NCBI GenBank assembly: GCA_964619555.1
Contig: CAZUDV010000009.1
Span: 124,001-188,000, forward strand
Source: JAGOPY01 sp964619555
Lineage (GTDB): Bacteria > Bacteroidota > Bacteroidia > Bacteroidales > JAGOPY01
Direction of reading: 5' to 3'
DNA: 64,000 nt
The notes under the pieces are model-generated. The model was given only the letters and a program-made list of their open reading frames with translations, did not search any database and was not told where the DNA came from. Below are positions 42,450 through 51,204 of this stretch, piece after piece; positions within the stretch are counted from its first letter, which is position 1; every line of letters starts with the position of its first letter. A program made the translations under genes and the position numbers.

Positions 42450-43958
42450 ATGGATAATAAAAGAACCGGAAAAATTGCCCAGATCATCGGGCCGGTGGTG
42501 GACGTGACTTTTGAAGATGAAGCTCATCTGCCGAATATTTACGATGCCCTTGAGGTAACCAACGACAAAGGCGAAGTGATTGTGCTGGAATGCCAGCAGG
42601 ATATCGGCGAAAACACTATCCGCACCGTGGCAATGGACTCCAGCGACGGCCTGCGCCGCGGCATGGAAGTAATTGCTACCGGAAGACCGATCTCTATGCC
42701 GGCTACTGAAGAAATCCGTGGCCGCCTGTTCAATGTCATCGGTCAGCCGATCGACGGATTGGGCCAGGTATCCCGTGAAAAGGTATATCCTATCCACCGG
42801 GAACCTCCAACATTCGATAACCTGACGACCCGCCAGGAAGTGCTATATACCGGTATAAAAGTCATCGATCTCATCGAACCTTACGCAAAAGGCGGAAAAA
42901 TCGGCCTGTTCGGCGGTGCCGGCGTAGGCAAGACGGTGATCATCATGGAGCTAATCAATAACATCGCCAAGGTTTATTCCGGTATGTCGGTGTTCGGCGG
43001 CGTCGGTGAACGTACCCGGGAGGGAAACGACCTGCTCCGGGAAATGATTGAATCAGGCGTTATCCAGTATGGTGATGCCTTCCTGGAAGATATGGAGAAA
43101 GGAGGATGGGACCTATCCAAAGTGGACACTGAGAAGCTCAAGGATTCCAACATCACGCTGGTGTTCGGCCAGATGAACGAACCGCCAGGAGCACGTGCCC
43201 GCGTGGCATTGTCAGGTCTGACCCTGGCTGAATATTTCCGTGACGGCGATGAAAAATCGGGCGGAAGGGATATCCTGTTCTTCATCGATAATATTTTCCG
43301 CTTCACCCAGGCAGGTTCCGAAGTGTCAGCACTTCTCGGCCGTATGCCTTCAGCCGTTGGTTATCAGCCTACTCTGGCTACGGAAATGGGTATCATGCAG
43401 GAACGCATTACCTCCACCAAACGCGGTTCCATCACCTCTGTGCAGGCTGTCTATGTTCCCGCTGACGACCTGACAGACCCGGCACCCGCAACAACCTTCG
43501 CCCACCTCGACGCCACCACGGTGCTCAGCCGCAAGATCTTTGAGATTGGCATTTACCCGGCAGTCGATCCGCTGGATTCAACTTCCCGGATCCTCAGCCC
43601 TGAAATTGTCGGCGAAGAACATTATAAAACCGCCCAGCGGGTCAAACAAATACTCCAGCGTTACAAGGAACTTCAGGATATCATCGCCATCCTCGGAATG
43701 GACGAACTTTCCGACGAAGATAAACTCACGGTAAGCCGCGCCCGCCGTGTGCAGCGGTTCCTCTCGCAACCTTTCCATGTGGCCGAACAGTTTACCGGTA
43801 TCCCCGGCACCATCGTCTCCATTGAAGATACTATCAAGGGGTTCAATATGATCATGGACGGCGAGGTCGACGAGTACCCGGAAGCCGCTTTCAACCTGGT
43901 GGGTACTATCGAAGAAGCGATTGAAAAAGGGAAGAAGATTTTGGCTGAGAACCAGTGA
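42450..43958 (+). CDS. atpD: F0F1 ATP synthase beta subunit
   Basis: The catalytic beta subunit of F1. From ATG 42450 it has 502 residues; the longer frame to 42396 crosses the promoter and is rejected. Walker A is GGAGVGKT (residues 155-162). VFGGVGERTREGNDL follows, then DILFFIDNIFRFTQAGSEVSALLGRMPSAVGYQPTL with Walker B and the DELSDEED-like DELSDEDKLTV segment. Only atpC follows. The other ATP synthase genes are elsewhere, which is normal in Bacteroidota. The 84-bp gap to atpC carries a small heptamer run. Confidence 0.97.
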   Translation: MDNKRTGKIAQIIGPVVDVTFEDEAHLPNIYDALEVTNDKGEVIVLECQQDIGENTIRTVAMDSSDGLRRGMEVIATGRPISMPATEEIRGRLFNVIGQPIDGLGQVSREKVYPIHREPPTFDNLTTRQEVLYTGIKVIDLIEPYAKGGKIGLFGGAGVGKTVIIMELINNIAKVYSGMSVFGGVGERTREGNDLLREMIESGVIQYGDAFLEDMEKGGWDLSKVDTEKLKDSNITLVFGQMNEPPGARARVALSGLTLAEYFRDGDEKSGGRDILFFIDNIFRFTQAGSEVSALLGRMPSAVGYQPTLATEMGIMQERITSTKRGSITSVQAVYVPADDLTDPAPATTFAHLDATTVLSRKIFEIGIYPAVDPLDSTSRILSPEIVGEEHYKTAQRVKQILQRYKELQDIIAILGMDELSDEDKLTVSRARRVQRFLSQPFHVAEQFTGIPGTIVSIEDTIKGFNMIMDGEVDEYPEAAFNLVGTIEEAIEKGKKILAENQ

Positions 43959-43960
43959 CA

Positions 43961-43990
43961 GGTTGCAGTTAGCAGTTTGCAGTTGGCAGT
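43961..43990. repeat. Degenerate heptamer run between atpD and atpC
   Basis: GGTTGCA, GTTAGCA, GTTTGCA and GTTGGCA in a row, then GTCATGC, directly behind the atpD stop. Confidence 0.7.
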
Positions 43991-44042
43991 CATGCAGGAA
44001 CACGATTTGTGACTATTTATGACAACATATGACGTTTGAAAA

Positions 44043-44279
44043 ATGCATCTTGATATCATAACCCCGGAAACCACTTTATTCGCAGGTGAAGTCGGTCTGG
44101 TGCAGCTTCCCGGCATCGACGGCTCTTTCGAAATACTGGAAAACCATGCGCCGCTGATCTCAGTGCTGACAACCGGGAAAGTCAAAATTCAGGATTCCCA
44201 GAAACAAACCCGGTTTTTCGATATCAAAGGCGGTGTTGTGGAAGTGCTGTCCAATAAAGTGCTGGTGTTGGCAGAGTAA
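44043..44279 (+). CDS. atpC: F0F1 ATP synthase epsilon subunit, short form
   Basis: 78 residues: only the N-terminal beta-sandwich domain (LDIITPETTLFAGEVGLVQLPGIDGSFEILENHAPLIS) is present. The C-terminal helical hairpin that inhibits ATP hydrolysis in many bacteria is missing. Short epsilon subunits of this kind are usual in Bacteroidota. The start ATG 44043 is 84 bp after atpD. Confidence 0.92.
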   Translation: MHLDIITPETTLFAGEVGLVQLPGIDGSFEILENHAPLISVLTTGKVKIQDSQKQTRFFDIKGGVVEVLSNKVLVLAE

Positions 44280-44361
44280 TCGTTAGTCGTTAGTCATTGC
44301 TTTATTTTCACGGAAGATTTTTAAAAAATCTACATCATCTCTATTTATTTCTAAATTTTCT

Positions 44362-44369
44362 TACCTTTG
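44362..44369 (+). promoter_or_regulatory. -7 promoter element (TACCTTTG) for the methylmalonyl-CoA operon
   Basis: Perfect TAnnTTTG 28 bp before the epimerase start, in an AT-rich gap. No exact -33 TTTG. Confidence 0.5.
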
Positions 44370-44397
44370 TTAAAAAATTAACAATAAATAATTAATC

Positions 44398-44808
44398 ATG
44401 AAAATATCTCATATTGAGCACATTGGAATCGCAGTGAAAAACCTTGAGGAGGCTATTCCATTTTATGAGAATGTCCTCGGACTGAAATGCTACAATATTG
44501 AAGAAGTTACTGACCAGAAAGTGAAGACAGCATTTTTCATGGTCGGGCAGACAAAGATCGAATTGCTGGAGTCAACGGATCCGGAAGGACCTATCGGTAA
44601 ATTCATCGCCAATCGCGGAGAAGGCGTTCATCATATGGCCTTTGCCGTGGAAAACCTGGAGGCAAGCCTGAAGGAAGCCGAAGAAAAAGGGATCAGGCTG
44701 ATCGACCAGCAGCCAAGGAAAGGGGCAGAAGGACTGCACATTGCCTTCCTTCATCCAAAATCGACCATCGGTGTACTGACGGAATTCTGCGAGAATAAAA
44801 ATAAATGA
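44398..44808 (+). CDS. mce: Methylmalonyl-CoA epimerase
   Basis: Interconverts (S)- and (R)-methylmalonyl-CoA. The 136-residue protein is a single vicinal-oxygen-chelate unit: ISHIEHIGIAVKNLEEAIPFYENVLGL at the N-terminus with the first metal His, then KIELLE, GVHHMAFAVENLEASL with the second His, and a late STIGVLTEFCE with the metal Glu. It is the first gene of the five-gene decarboxylase operon; the stop is 1 bp before the next ATG. Confidence 0.95.
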   Translation: MKISHIEHIGIAVKNLEEAIPFYENVLGLKCYNIEEVTDQKVKTAFFMVGQTKIELLESTDPEGPIGKFIANRGEGVHHMAFAVENLEASLKEAEEKGIRLIDQQPRKGAEGLHIAFLHPKSTIGVLTEFCENKNK

Positions 44809-44809
44809 C

Positions 44810-46390
44810 ATGGCCAGGGAAAGGTTTATTCACGACCGGCACAAGGAGATCCAGCAGTTGCTCGACAACCGGGAGCTGGCAAAACTGGGAGGTGGGGAGA
44901 AAAGAATTACGGCCCAGCACGAAAAAGGTAAATTTACAGCAAGGGAACGGATTGAAATGTTGCTCGACGAAGGCAGCTTCGAGGAGTATGACATGTTCGT
45001 GACGCACCGTACCACTGATTATGGCCTTGGCAATCAGCTCATTCCCGGAGATGGGGTCATTACAGGCCATGGTACTATAGACGGACGGGTGGTTTACGTT
45101 TTCTCGCAGGACTTCACCGTATTCGGAGGCTCCCTTTCGGAGACCTTTGCCCTGAAGATCTGCAAGATCATGGACCAGGCCCTGAAAGTAGGCGCCCCGA
45201 TCATCGGCATCAATGACAGCGGCGGAGCCAGGATCCAGGAAGGAGTCAGGAGCCTTGCGGGGTATGCGGAGATATTCGAACGCAACATCCTCGCCTCGGG
45301 CGTGGTACCTCAAATTTCGGCAGTTTTCGGGCCATGCGCCGGCGGTGCGGTATATTCACCCGCCCTCACCGATTTTATCCTGATGTCGGATAAGACCAGT
45401 TACATGTTCGTGACCGGTCCGAAGGTAACCAAGACCGTTACCGGGGAAGATATTTCAGAAGATGACCTGGGCGGGCCTCAGGTCCATGCCATGAAATCGG
45501 GAGTATCGCATTTCCTGGCGGAAAGCGAGGAAGAAGGGCTGATGCTCATCCGGAAGCTTCTCAGTTACATGCCTCAGAATAACCTGGAAGATCCGCCGAT
45601 GATCGAATGTTCTGATCCGATCGACCGCCTGGAAGACCGGTTGAATGACATTATCCCTGAAGATCCGAACAAACCTTATGACGTTAAAGATGTCATCTAC
45701 GCGATAGCCGACCATAATGAATTCCTGGAGATTCAGCGGCATTATGCCAAGAATATTGTGACGGGCTTTTCCCGCCTTAGCGGGATGCCGGTAGGAATTG
45801 TGGCCAATCAGCCGATATTCATGGCCGGGGTCCTGGACATCAACGCTTCAAGGAAAGCTGCCAGGTTCGTGCGTTTCTGCGATGCTTTCAACATTCCGAT
45901 CCTTACCCTGGTGGATGTACCCGGTTTCCTCCCGGGCAGCGCCCAGGAATATGGCGGCATCATCATCCATGGAGCTAAGCTGATGTATGCCTATGGGGAA
46001 GCTACGGTCCCGAAAGTGACCGTCACCCTCAGGAAATCTTACGGAGGAGCCCACGATGTGATGAGTAGCAAACAATTGCGCGGGGATATCAATTATGCCT
46101 GGCCATCGGCTGAAATTGCCGTAATGGGCCCGGCAGGGGCCATTGAGATCCTGGAAGGAAAGACCCTGAAAACCATGGAAAGCGAGGAAGCCCGGGCTGA
46201 TTTCATCGCAACCAGGGAAAAGGAGTACCGTGACCGGTTCGCCAATCCTTATGAAGCAGCCAGGTATGGGTACATTGACGATGTCATCGAGCCACGTAAC
46301 ACTCGTTTCAGAATTATCAGGGCTTTCCGCACACTCGCTACCAAAAAGGATGTTAATCCGCCTAAAAAACACGGCAACATACCGCTTTAG
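44810..46390 (+). CDS. mmdA: Methylmalonyl-CoA decarboxylase alpha / acyl-CoA carboxylase carboxyltransferase subunit
   Basis: A 526-residue carboxyltransferase. The crotonase-like halves show INDSGGARIQEGV and GPCAGGAVYSPALTDFILM in the N-domain and the LVDVPGFLPGSAQEYGGIIIHGAKLMYA and VTLRKSYGGAHDVM stretches in the C-domain, which build the acyl-CoA and biotin sites. This subunit is shared by propionyl-CoA carboxylase and the Na+-translocating methylmalonyl-CoA decarboxylase. The neighbouring beta and gamma membrane subunits point to the decarboxylase here. It transfers CO2 from methylmalonyl-CoA to biotin on the carrier protein. Confidence 0.94.
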   Translation: MARERFIHDRHKEIQQLLDNRELAKLGGGEKRITAQHEKGKFTARERIEMLLDEGSFEEYDMFVTHRTTDYGLGNQLIPGDGVITGHGTIDGRVVYVFSQDFTVFGGSLSETFALKICKIMDQALKVGAPIIGINDSGGARIQEGVRSLAGYAEIFERNILASGVVPQISAVFGPCAGGAVYSPALTDFILMSDKTSYMFVTGPKVTKTVTGEDISEDDLGGPQVHAMKSGVSHFLAESEEEGLMLIRKLLSYMPQNNLEDPPMIECSDPIDRLEDRLNDIIPEDPNKPYDVKDVIYAIADHNEFLEIQRHYAKNIVTGFSRLSGMPVGIVANQPIFMAGVLDINASRKAARFVRFCDAFNIPILTLVDVPGFLPGSAQEYGGIIIHGAKLMYAYGEATVPKVTVTLRKSYGGAHDVMSSKQLRGDINYAWPSAEIAVMGPAGAIEILEGKTLKTMESEEARADFIATREKEYRDRFANPYEAARYGYIDDVIEPRNTRFRIIRAFRTLATKKDVNPPKKHGNIPL

Positions 46391-46411
46391 GCAAAATATT
46401 AATTGCTGAAC

Positions 46412-46762
46412 ATGAATAACGAATTGTCATTACTCCTTCAGGATGGTCTGATCATCAGCCTGGTGGGAATTTTAATAGTTTTCATATCCCTGACCGTTTT
46501 ATTCAAATCGTTCGATTGGATTTCCAGGATTGTCAGCTTGAACATAAGGAGTAAGCTCAGAAAACAGGGTAAGAACATCACTGGAGGCACAGAAAGTCTG
46601 ATGATACCGGCCGATCACAGTGCCGCCATTGCCATGGCCCTTTACCTGTATTACGAATTGCATGACGAAGAGAGCAATGTCATCACGATTGACCGGGTTT
46701 CAAGGACCTATTCCCCCTGGAGCAGCAAGATCTACTCCATGCGCTGGCCGGAGAAAATGTGA
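46412..46762 (+). CDS. OadG-like gamma/delta subunit of the decarboxylase
   Basis: 116 residues from ATG 46412. One N-terminal membrane helix (GLIISLVGILIVFISLTVLF) is followed by a charged cytoplasmic tail, in the size and plan of OadG/MmdD. These subunits tether the soluble carboxyltransferase to the membrane beta subunit. The tail has an AAIAMALYLYYELHDEE stretch often seen in Bacteroidota members. Lies between mmdA (21 bp) and the biotin carrier gene. Confidence 0.85.
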   Translation: MNNELSLLLQDGLIISLVGILIVFISLTVLFKSFDWISRIVSLNIRSKLRKQGKNITGGTESLMIPADHSAAIAMALYLYYELHDEESNVITIDRVSRTYSPWSSKIYSMRWPEKM

Positions 46763-46803
46763 GAAATTAGCCTGCCCGTACAATTACCAAAAACAAATAA
46801 CCC

Positions 46804-47226
46804 ATGCGTTCCTTTAAATTCAACATAAAAGGCCACGATTACCAGGTGGAAATAAAAAGGGTGGATAATAACACCGCGGAAGTGGAAGTCAATGGTTCCG
46901 TTTACCAGGTGGAAGTCAACCGGCAGATGAAAACTTCCAAAACCCCGATATTGGTAAGAACCGAACCGGCTGTTCCCAAGAGTTCCCATAAGTTCAAGAA
47001 AAAGATCTCCGGCAGTTACGAAGTAAAGACGCCCTTGCCTGGCAACATTATGCACATTTTTGTGAAAGAAGGGGATGAGGTGAAAAAAGGCGACAAACTG
47101 GTGATGTACGAAGCCATGAAGATGGAAAACACCATCTATTCGGAAAAAGATGGCAGTGTGGTGAAAATAAAAGTCAAGCCCGGGGATAATATCCTTGAAG
47201 GCGATGTGCTGATTGAAATGTCGTGA
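46804..47226 (+). CDS. mmdC: Biotin carboxyl carrier protein subunit
   Basis: 140 residues: an N-terminal beta part, a Pro/Ser/Lys linker (about 42-68) and a C-terminal biotinyl domain with YEAMKMEN, Lys106 being the biotin site. It carries CO2 from the alpha subunit to the membrane beta subunit. The following gene starts 1 bp after its stop. Confidence 0.94.
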   Translation: MRSFKFNIKGHDYQVEIKRVDNNTAEVEVNGSVYQVEVNRQMKTSKTPILVRTEPAVPKSSHKFKKKISGSYEVKTPLPGNIMHIFVKEGDEVKKGDKLVMYEAMKMENTIYSEKDGSVVKIKVKPGDNILEGDVLIEMS

Positions 47227-47227
47227 T

Positions 47228-48574
47228 ATGATGACCAAACGAAGATCCATCCTGTTATTCGGGATATTGGCTTTACTCGCCCTGATCAATCTGGCGTTTA
47301 CCGGGACAGAGGGTACCATCGGCAACCTGTTGGACAAACCGGGAGTTGAATTGGCAGCGGATACAGTCCAATCTGTCGCTCCTCATGAACCGATGAGCAT
47401 CGGCAAGGGGGTCCGTCAGTTCCTCGAATATACCGGTTTTGCCAATGCCACATGGGGAAACGTTATTATGATCATAGTCGGGTTGATCTTTATCTTCCTG
47501 GCTATAAAGTATGAGTATGAACCCTTGTTGCTAATCCCCATCGGTACCGGGATCCTGATCGGGAACATACCGTTCTTCCAGAGCGAAACAGTGTCGCTCC
47601 AGATAGGAATCTACGAACCAGGCAGCGTACTTAATTACTTGTACCAGGGCGTGACCAGGGGGATTTATCCTCCTCTCATTTTCCTGGGGATCGGAGCCAT
47701 GACCGACTTTTCCTCTCTCATTTCCAATCCGCGGCTGTTATTGCTCGGAGCGGCGGCACAGATTGGCATTTTCGTTACTTTCCTTGGGGCTTTGTTGTTA
47801 GGGTTTAACCTGCCGGAAGCCGGAGCCATAGGGATCATCGGCGGAGCCGACGGACCTACGGCAATCTTCCTCTCTTCCAAACTGGCCAACGGCAACCTGG
47901 TGAACGGTATCCAAACCATGAACCTGATCGGCCCTATTGCCATTGCGGCTTATTCCTATATGGCGCTGGTACCGGTGATCCAGCCGCCGGTGATGAGGCT
48001 CCTCACCACTAAAAAGGAGAGACTCATCCGGATGAAGCCACCCCGCGCGGTTTCCCGCTTTGAAAAAATTGTCTTCCCCATCCTGGGATTGTTACTGACC
48101 ACTTTTATCTCTCCCGGGGCATTGCCATTGCTGGGTATGCTGTTTTTTGGCAATCTGCTGAAAGAAAGCGGGGTGACGAGAAGACTGGCCGATACTGCCA
48201 AAACATCGTTGATCGATATAGTAACCATCATTCTTGGCCTGACTGTCGGCGCTTCGACCCAGGCTAATGTCTTCCTCACTCCCCACTCCATCATGATTTT
48301 CGGACTCGGAGCCTTTTCTTTCATCATCGCCTCCGCCAGCGGGGTCATGTTTGCCAAAGGAATGAACATCTTCCTCAAACCTGAAAGCAAGATTAATCCG
48401 CTGATCGGTTCCGCAGGCGTTTCCGCTGTTCCCGACAGCGCCAGGGTCTCGGAAATGGAAGGACTCAGGGCGGATCCGAACAACCACCTGCTGATGCATG
48501 CCATGGCGCCCAATGTGGCCGGTGTGATAGGGTCGGCAGTGGCGGCGGGGATCCTGATGAGCTTTTTGCTCTAA
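47228..48574 (+). CDS. mmdB: Na+-translocating decarboxylase beta subunit
   Basis: 448 residues from ATG 47228, which follows the mmdC stop by 1 bp; an in-frame ATG 15 bp earlier would overlap mmdC. The first ~90 residues form an N-terminal extension with a signal-anchor helix and a polar stretch. Then come about nine membrane helices with the OadB/MmdB signatures: GIGAMTDFSSLI, GIIGGADGPTAIFLSSKLA (the Asp proposed to bind Na+) and NPLIGSAGVSAVP. It decarboxylates carboxybiotin and pumps Na+ outward. The operon thus turns methylmalonyl-CoA decarboxylation to propionyl-CoA into a sodium gradient. Confidence 0.95.
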   Translation: MMTKRRSILLFGILALLALINLAFTGTEGTIGNLLDKPGVELAADTVQSVAPHEPMSIGKGVRQFLEYTGFANATWGNVIMIIVGLIFIFLAIKYEYEPLLLIPIGTGILIGNIPFFQSETVSLQIGIYEPGSVLNYLYQGVTRGIYPPLIFLGIGAMTDFSSLISNPRLLLLGAAAQIGIFVTFLGALLLGFNLPEAGAIGIIGGADGPTAIFLSSKLANGNLVNGIQTMNLIGPIAIAAYSYMALVPVIQPPVMRLLTTKKERLIRMKPPRAVSRFEKIVFPILGLLLTTFISPGALPLLGMLFFGNLLKESGVTRRLADTAKTSLIDIVTIILGLTVGASTQANVFLTPHSIMIFGLGAFSFIIASASGVMFAKGMNIFLKPESKINPLIGSAGVSAVPDSARVSEMEGLRADPNNHLLMHAMAPNVAGVIGSAVAAGILMSFLL

Positions 48575-48629
48575 AGCACTTAGGTTTAGGTAAGAGGGCT
48601 TTATATCAGGGTTTCTAGATTTTATTTCC

Positions 48630-48637
48630 TACATTTG
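48630..48637 (+). promoter_or_regulatory. -7 promoter element (TACATTTG) for the M48 gene
   Basis: Perfect TAnnTTTG, 17 bp before the start codon. The -33 element is not clear. Confidence 0.5.
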
Positions 48638-48654
48638 CAGACAAAAGTCAGATC

Positions 48655-49458
48655 ATGAAAAAATTTGCTGAGATCTTATTGGCTATTCTGTTGCCTTTGA
48701 TGTTTTTCATGCAATCCTGCAAGGATGATGAAGGCATCAACATATTCACAGTAGAGGATGATATGGAACTCGGATTGCAAATGCAGCAGGAGATACAGTC
48801 CAACCCTGCCGATTACCCCCTGCTCAATCCAAATCAGTATCCTGAAGCTTATCAGGTCATCGAGGGTGTCAGGGACAGCATCCTGGGTACCAATCTTGTC
48901 AATTACGACAATCTCTTTGAATGGGAGGTCCATATTATTAAGGATGACAGCGTTCTCAATGCCTTTTGCACACCGGGCGGCTACATTTATTTTTACACCG
49001 GACTGATCAGGTTTCTGGATGATGAAGCTGAATTTGCTGGCGTTATGGGGCATGAAATGGCCCATGCAGCCATGCGTCATTCTACGGAACAGATGACCAA
49101 AGCCTATGGGCTCCAGTTCCTGATATCCATTGTATTAGGGCAGAATCCCAATGCCCTGGCCCAGATCGCCGCCGACCTGGCTGCAGGGGTGGCCAGCCTG
49201 GCCTTTAGCCGAGAAGATGAATATGAATCAGACGAATACTCGGTGCGATACCTGTATGAAACCGCTTATGATGCCCGGGGAGTGGCGGGTTTCTTCGAAA
49301 AATTGGAAGGTTCTCCTCAACCGCCCGAATTTCTGAGCACACATCCCAATCCGGGTAACCGGGTCGAAAAGATTAATGAGATCTGGACGGAACTCGGCGG
49401 GAAAATTGGGGAAACCTATCCGGAACGATATCAGCAGTTTAAAAACAGCCTACCATAA
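48655..49458 (+). CDS. M48-family metalloprotease lipoprotein
   Basis: 267 residues. The signal ends in a lipobox (FFMQSC, Cys22), so the protein is probably anchored by lipid in the periplasm. The zinc motif HEMAH (His133, Glu134, His137) follows a GVMG segment, and EYESDEYSVRYLYE supplies the third ligand Glu. STHPNPGNRVEKI near the end is typical of the BepA/LoiP group of M48 proteases, which act on misfolded outer-membrane proteins. It stands alone, between the decarboxylase operon and glyS. Confidence 0.9.
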   Translation: MKKFAEILLAILLPLMFFMQSCKDDEGINIFTVEDDMELGLQMQQEIQSNPADYPLLNPNQYPEAYQVIEGVRDSILGTNLVNYDNLFEWEVHIIKDDSVLNAFCTPGGYIYFYTGLIRFLDDEAEFAGVMGHEMAHAAMRHSTEQMTKAYGLQFLISIVLGQNPNALAQIAADLAAGVASLAFSREDEYESDEYSVRYLYETAYDARGVAGFFEKLEGSPQPPEFLSTHPNPGNRVEKINEIWTELGGKIGETYPERYQQFKNSLP

Positions 49459-49468
49459 TCCAATTCAA

Positions 49469-49496
49469 GGTTCAAAGTGCAAAGTGCAAAGTTTAG
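49469..49496. repeat. Heptamer run, left part of an inverted pair before glyS
   Basis: GGTTCAA, AGTGCAA, AGTGCAA and AGTTTAG. The words are roughly complementary to the AACTTTG array 75 bp downstream. Confidence 0.75.
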
Positions 49497-49572
49497 TTAT
49501 TCAGTGAATAAATGGAAGGATATTAAAAACTTCGGACTATTCATTCGACTTCACACTATAAACTATTCACTC

Positions 49573-49600
49573 AACTTTGAACTTTGAACTTTGAACTTTG
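49573..49600. repeat. Heptamer array, 4 x AACTTTG, against the glyS start
   Basis: Four exact 7-bp units ending one base before the first possible ATG (49602). With the opposite run at 49469-49496 it can form a long stem. Confidence 0.9.
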
Positions 49601-49613
49601 AATGAATGAATTA

Positions 49614-51134
49614 ATGGCCAACAACGAAGAACTTTTAAAGAAAATCATCTCCCATGCCAAGGAATACGGCTTTGTATTCCAGTCGAGCGAAATATACGAC
49701 GGATTGAGCGCGGTCTACGATTACGGACAGAACGGGGTTGAACTGAAGAATAACATCCGCAATTACTGGTGGAAATCGATGGTCCAGCACCATGAGGACA
49801 TAGTCGGACTGGATTCCGCGATTTTCATGCATCCCACCATCTGGAAAGCTTCCGGTCATGTGGATGCTTTCAATGATCCGCTTATCGACAACAAGGATTC
49901 TAAAAAACGCTACCGTGCCGATACGCTGGTGGAAGATTACATGGCAAAATTACAGGGAAAGGTCGACCAGGAGGTAGAGAAAGCCCGGAAGAGGTTCGGG
50001 GAGAGTTTTAATGAATCGATGTACCTCGAAACCAATCCCCGGGTGAAGGAATACCGCGGGAAAATGGAGGAAGCCGGGAAACGGCTGTATTCGGCGATGG
50101 AAGCAAACGATATGGCTGCCATCCGCCAGCTGATCATCGATCTGGAGATTGCAGACCCGGTTTCCGGCACCCGGAACTGGACCGACGTCAGGCAGTTCAA
50201 CCTGATGTTCGCCACGCAGATCGGTTCAGTGTCGGAGGAAGCTAACACTATTTACCTTCGTCCTGAAACGGCACAGGGCATTTTCGTCAATTTCCTGAAT
50301 GTCATGAAAACCGGAAGGATGAAGATTCCTTTTGGCATCGCACAGACCGGCAAGGCATTCCGGAATGAAATTGTAGCCCGGCAATTCATCTTCCGCATGC
50401 GGGAATTCGAGCAGATGGAGATGCAGTTTTTTGTCCAACCGGGCCAGGAGATGAAATGGTTCGAATACTGGAAAGAACAGCGAATGAAATGGCACCTGGA
50501 GATGGGAATTCCTTCTGACCAGTACCGCTTCCATGAACACGAGAAGCTGGCGCATTACGCCAACGCGGCATTCGATATCGAGTTTAATTTCCCCATGGGA
50601 TTTAAAGAACTGGAGGGTATACATTCCCGCACCGATTTCGACCTGGTCCAGCACCAGCAGTATTCAGGCAAAAAACTGCAGTACTTCGATCCGGACCTGA
50701 ATGAAAGCTATGTGCCATTTGTGATCGAGACGTCAATTGGGCTTGACCGGACCTTCCTCGCTGTCCTTACTTATGCCTATCAGGAAGAAAAGCTGGAGGA
50801 CGGCTCTGAAAGGATCGTAATGCGCATCCCACCCTTCCTGGCCCCGGTCAAAGCGGCTGTTTTGCCTCTCGTGGCAAAGGATGGCCTGCCTGAGAAAGGC
50901 CGGGAGATTTTCGACAGCCTGAAGTACGATTACATGTGCCAGTATGAAGAGAAGGACAGCATCGGCAAGCGCTACCGCCGACATGACGCCATCGGTACCC
51001 CATACTGCATTACTATCGACCACCAGACCCTTGAAGACAATACAGTGACCATCCGGGAGCGGGATAGCATGGCGCAGGAGAGGATTGCTGTAAGCGAGAT
51101 TGCCGGGATTATCAGAAACAGGCTCAGGGCATAG
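49614..51134 (+). CDS. glyQS: Glycyl-tRNA synthetase (dimeric, class IIa)
   Basis: 506 residues from ATG 49614 (ANNEELLKKIISHAKEYGF); an ATG at 49602 just behind the heptamer array would add four residues. This is the single-chain alpha2 enzyme of the eukaryote/archaea/Bacteroidota kind. Motif 1 region: GFVFQSSEIYDGLSAVYDYG. Motif 2: AQTGKAFRNEI with REFEQMEMQFF. Motif 3: ETSIGLDRTFLAVL. The C-terminal anticodon-binding domain starts at PFLAPVKAAVLPL. It charges tRNA-Gly. Confidence 0.95.
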   Translation: MANNEELLKKIISHAKEYGFVFQSSEIYDGLSAVYDYGQNGVELKNNIRNYWWKSMVQHHEDIVGLDSAIFMHPTIWKASGHVDAFNDPLIDNKDSKKRYRADTLVEDYMAKLQGKVDQEVEKARKRFGESFNESMYLETNPRVKEYRGKMEEAGKRLYSAMEANDMAAIRQLIIDLEIADPVSGTRNWTDVRQFNLMFATQIGSVSEEANTIYLRPETAQGIFVNFLNVMKTGRMKIPFGIAQTGKAFRNEIVARQFIFRMREFEQMEMQFFVQPGQEMKWFEYWKEQRMKWHLEMGIPSDQYRFHEHEKLAHYANAAFDIEFNFPMGFKELEGIHSRTDFDLVQHQQYSGKKLQYFDPDLNESYVPFVIETSIGLDRTFLAVLTYAYQEEKLEDGSERIVMRIPPFLAPVKAAVLPLVAKDGLPEKGREIFDSLKYDYMCQYEEKDSIGKRYRRHDAIGTPYCITIDHQTLEDNTVTIRERDSMAQERIAVSEIAGIIRNRLRA

Positions 51135-51183
51135 AGCTTATTGGGTGTTGGGCATGGAAAGTTGAGTAATGGCTCTAAGCTCT
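51133..51183. terminator. Possible stem between glyQS and pth
   Basis: AGAGCTTA (51133-51140) faces TAAGCTCT (51176-51183) in the short gap between the convergent genes. The loop is long (35 nt), so termination is uncertain. Confidence 0.3.
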
Positions 51184-51204
51184 TCGCTCAAAGTTTCTTC
51201 CGTG

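Noticed and set aside
44810..46390. Acetyl-CoA carboxylase rather than decarboxylase subunit
   Set aside because: No biotin carboxylase gene is adjacent, while the membrane beta and OadG-like subunits are, which favours the Na+-translocating decarboxylase.
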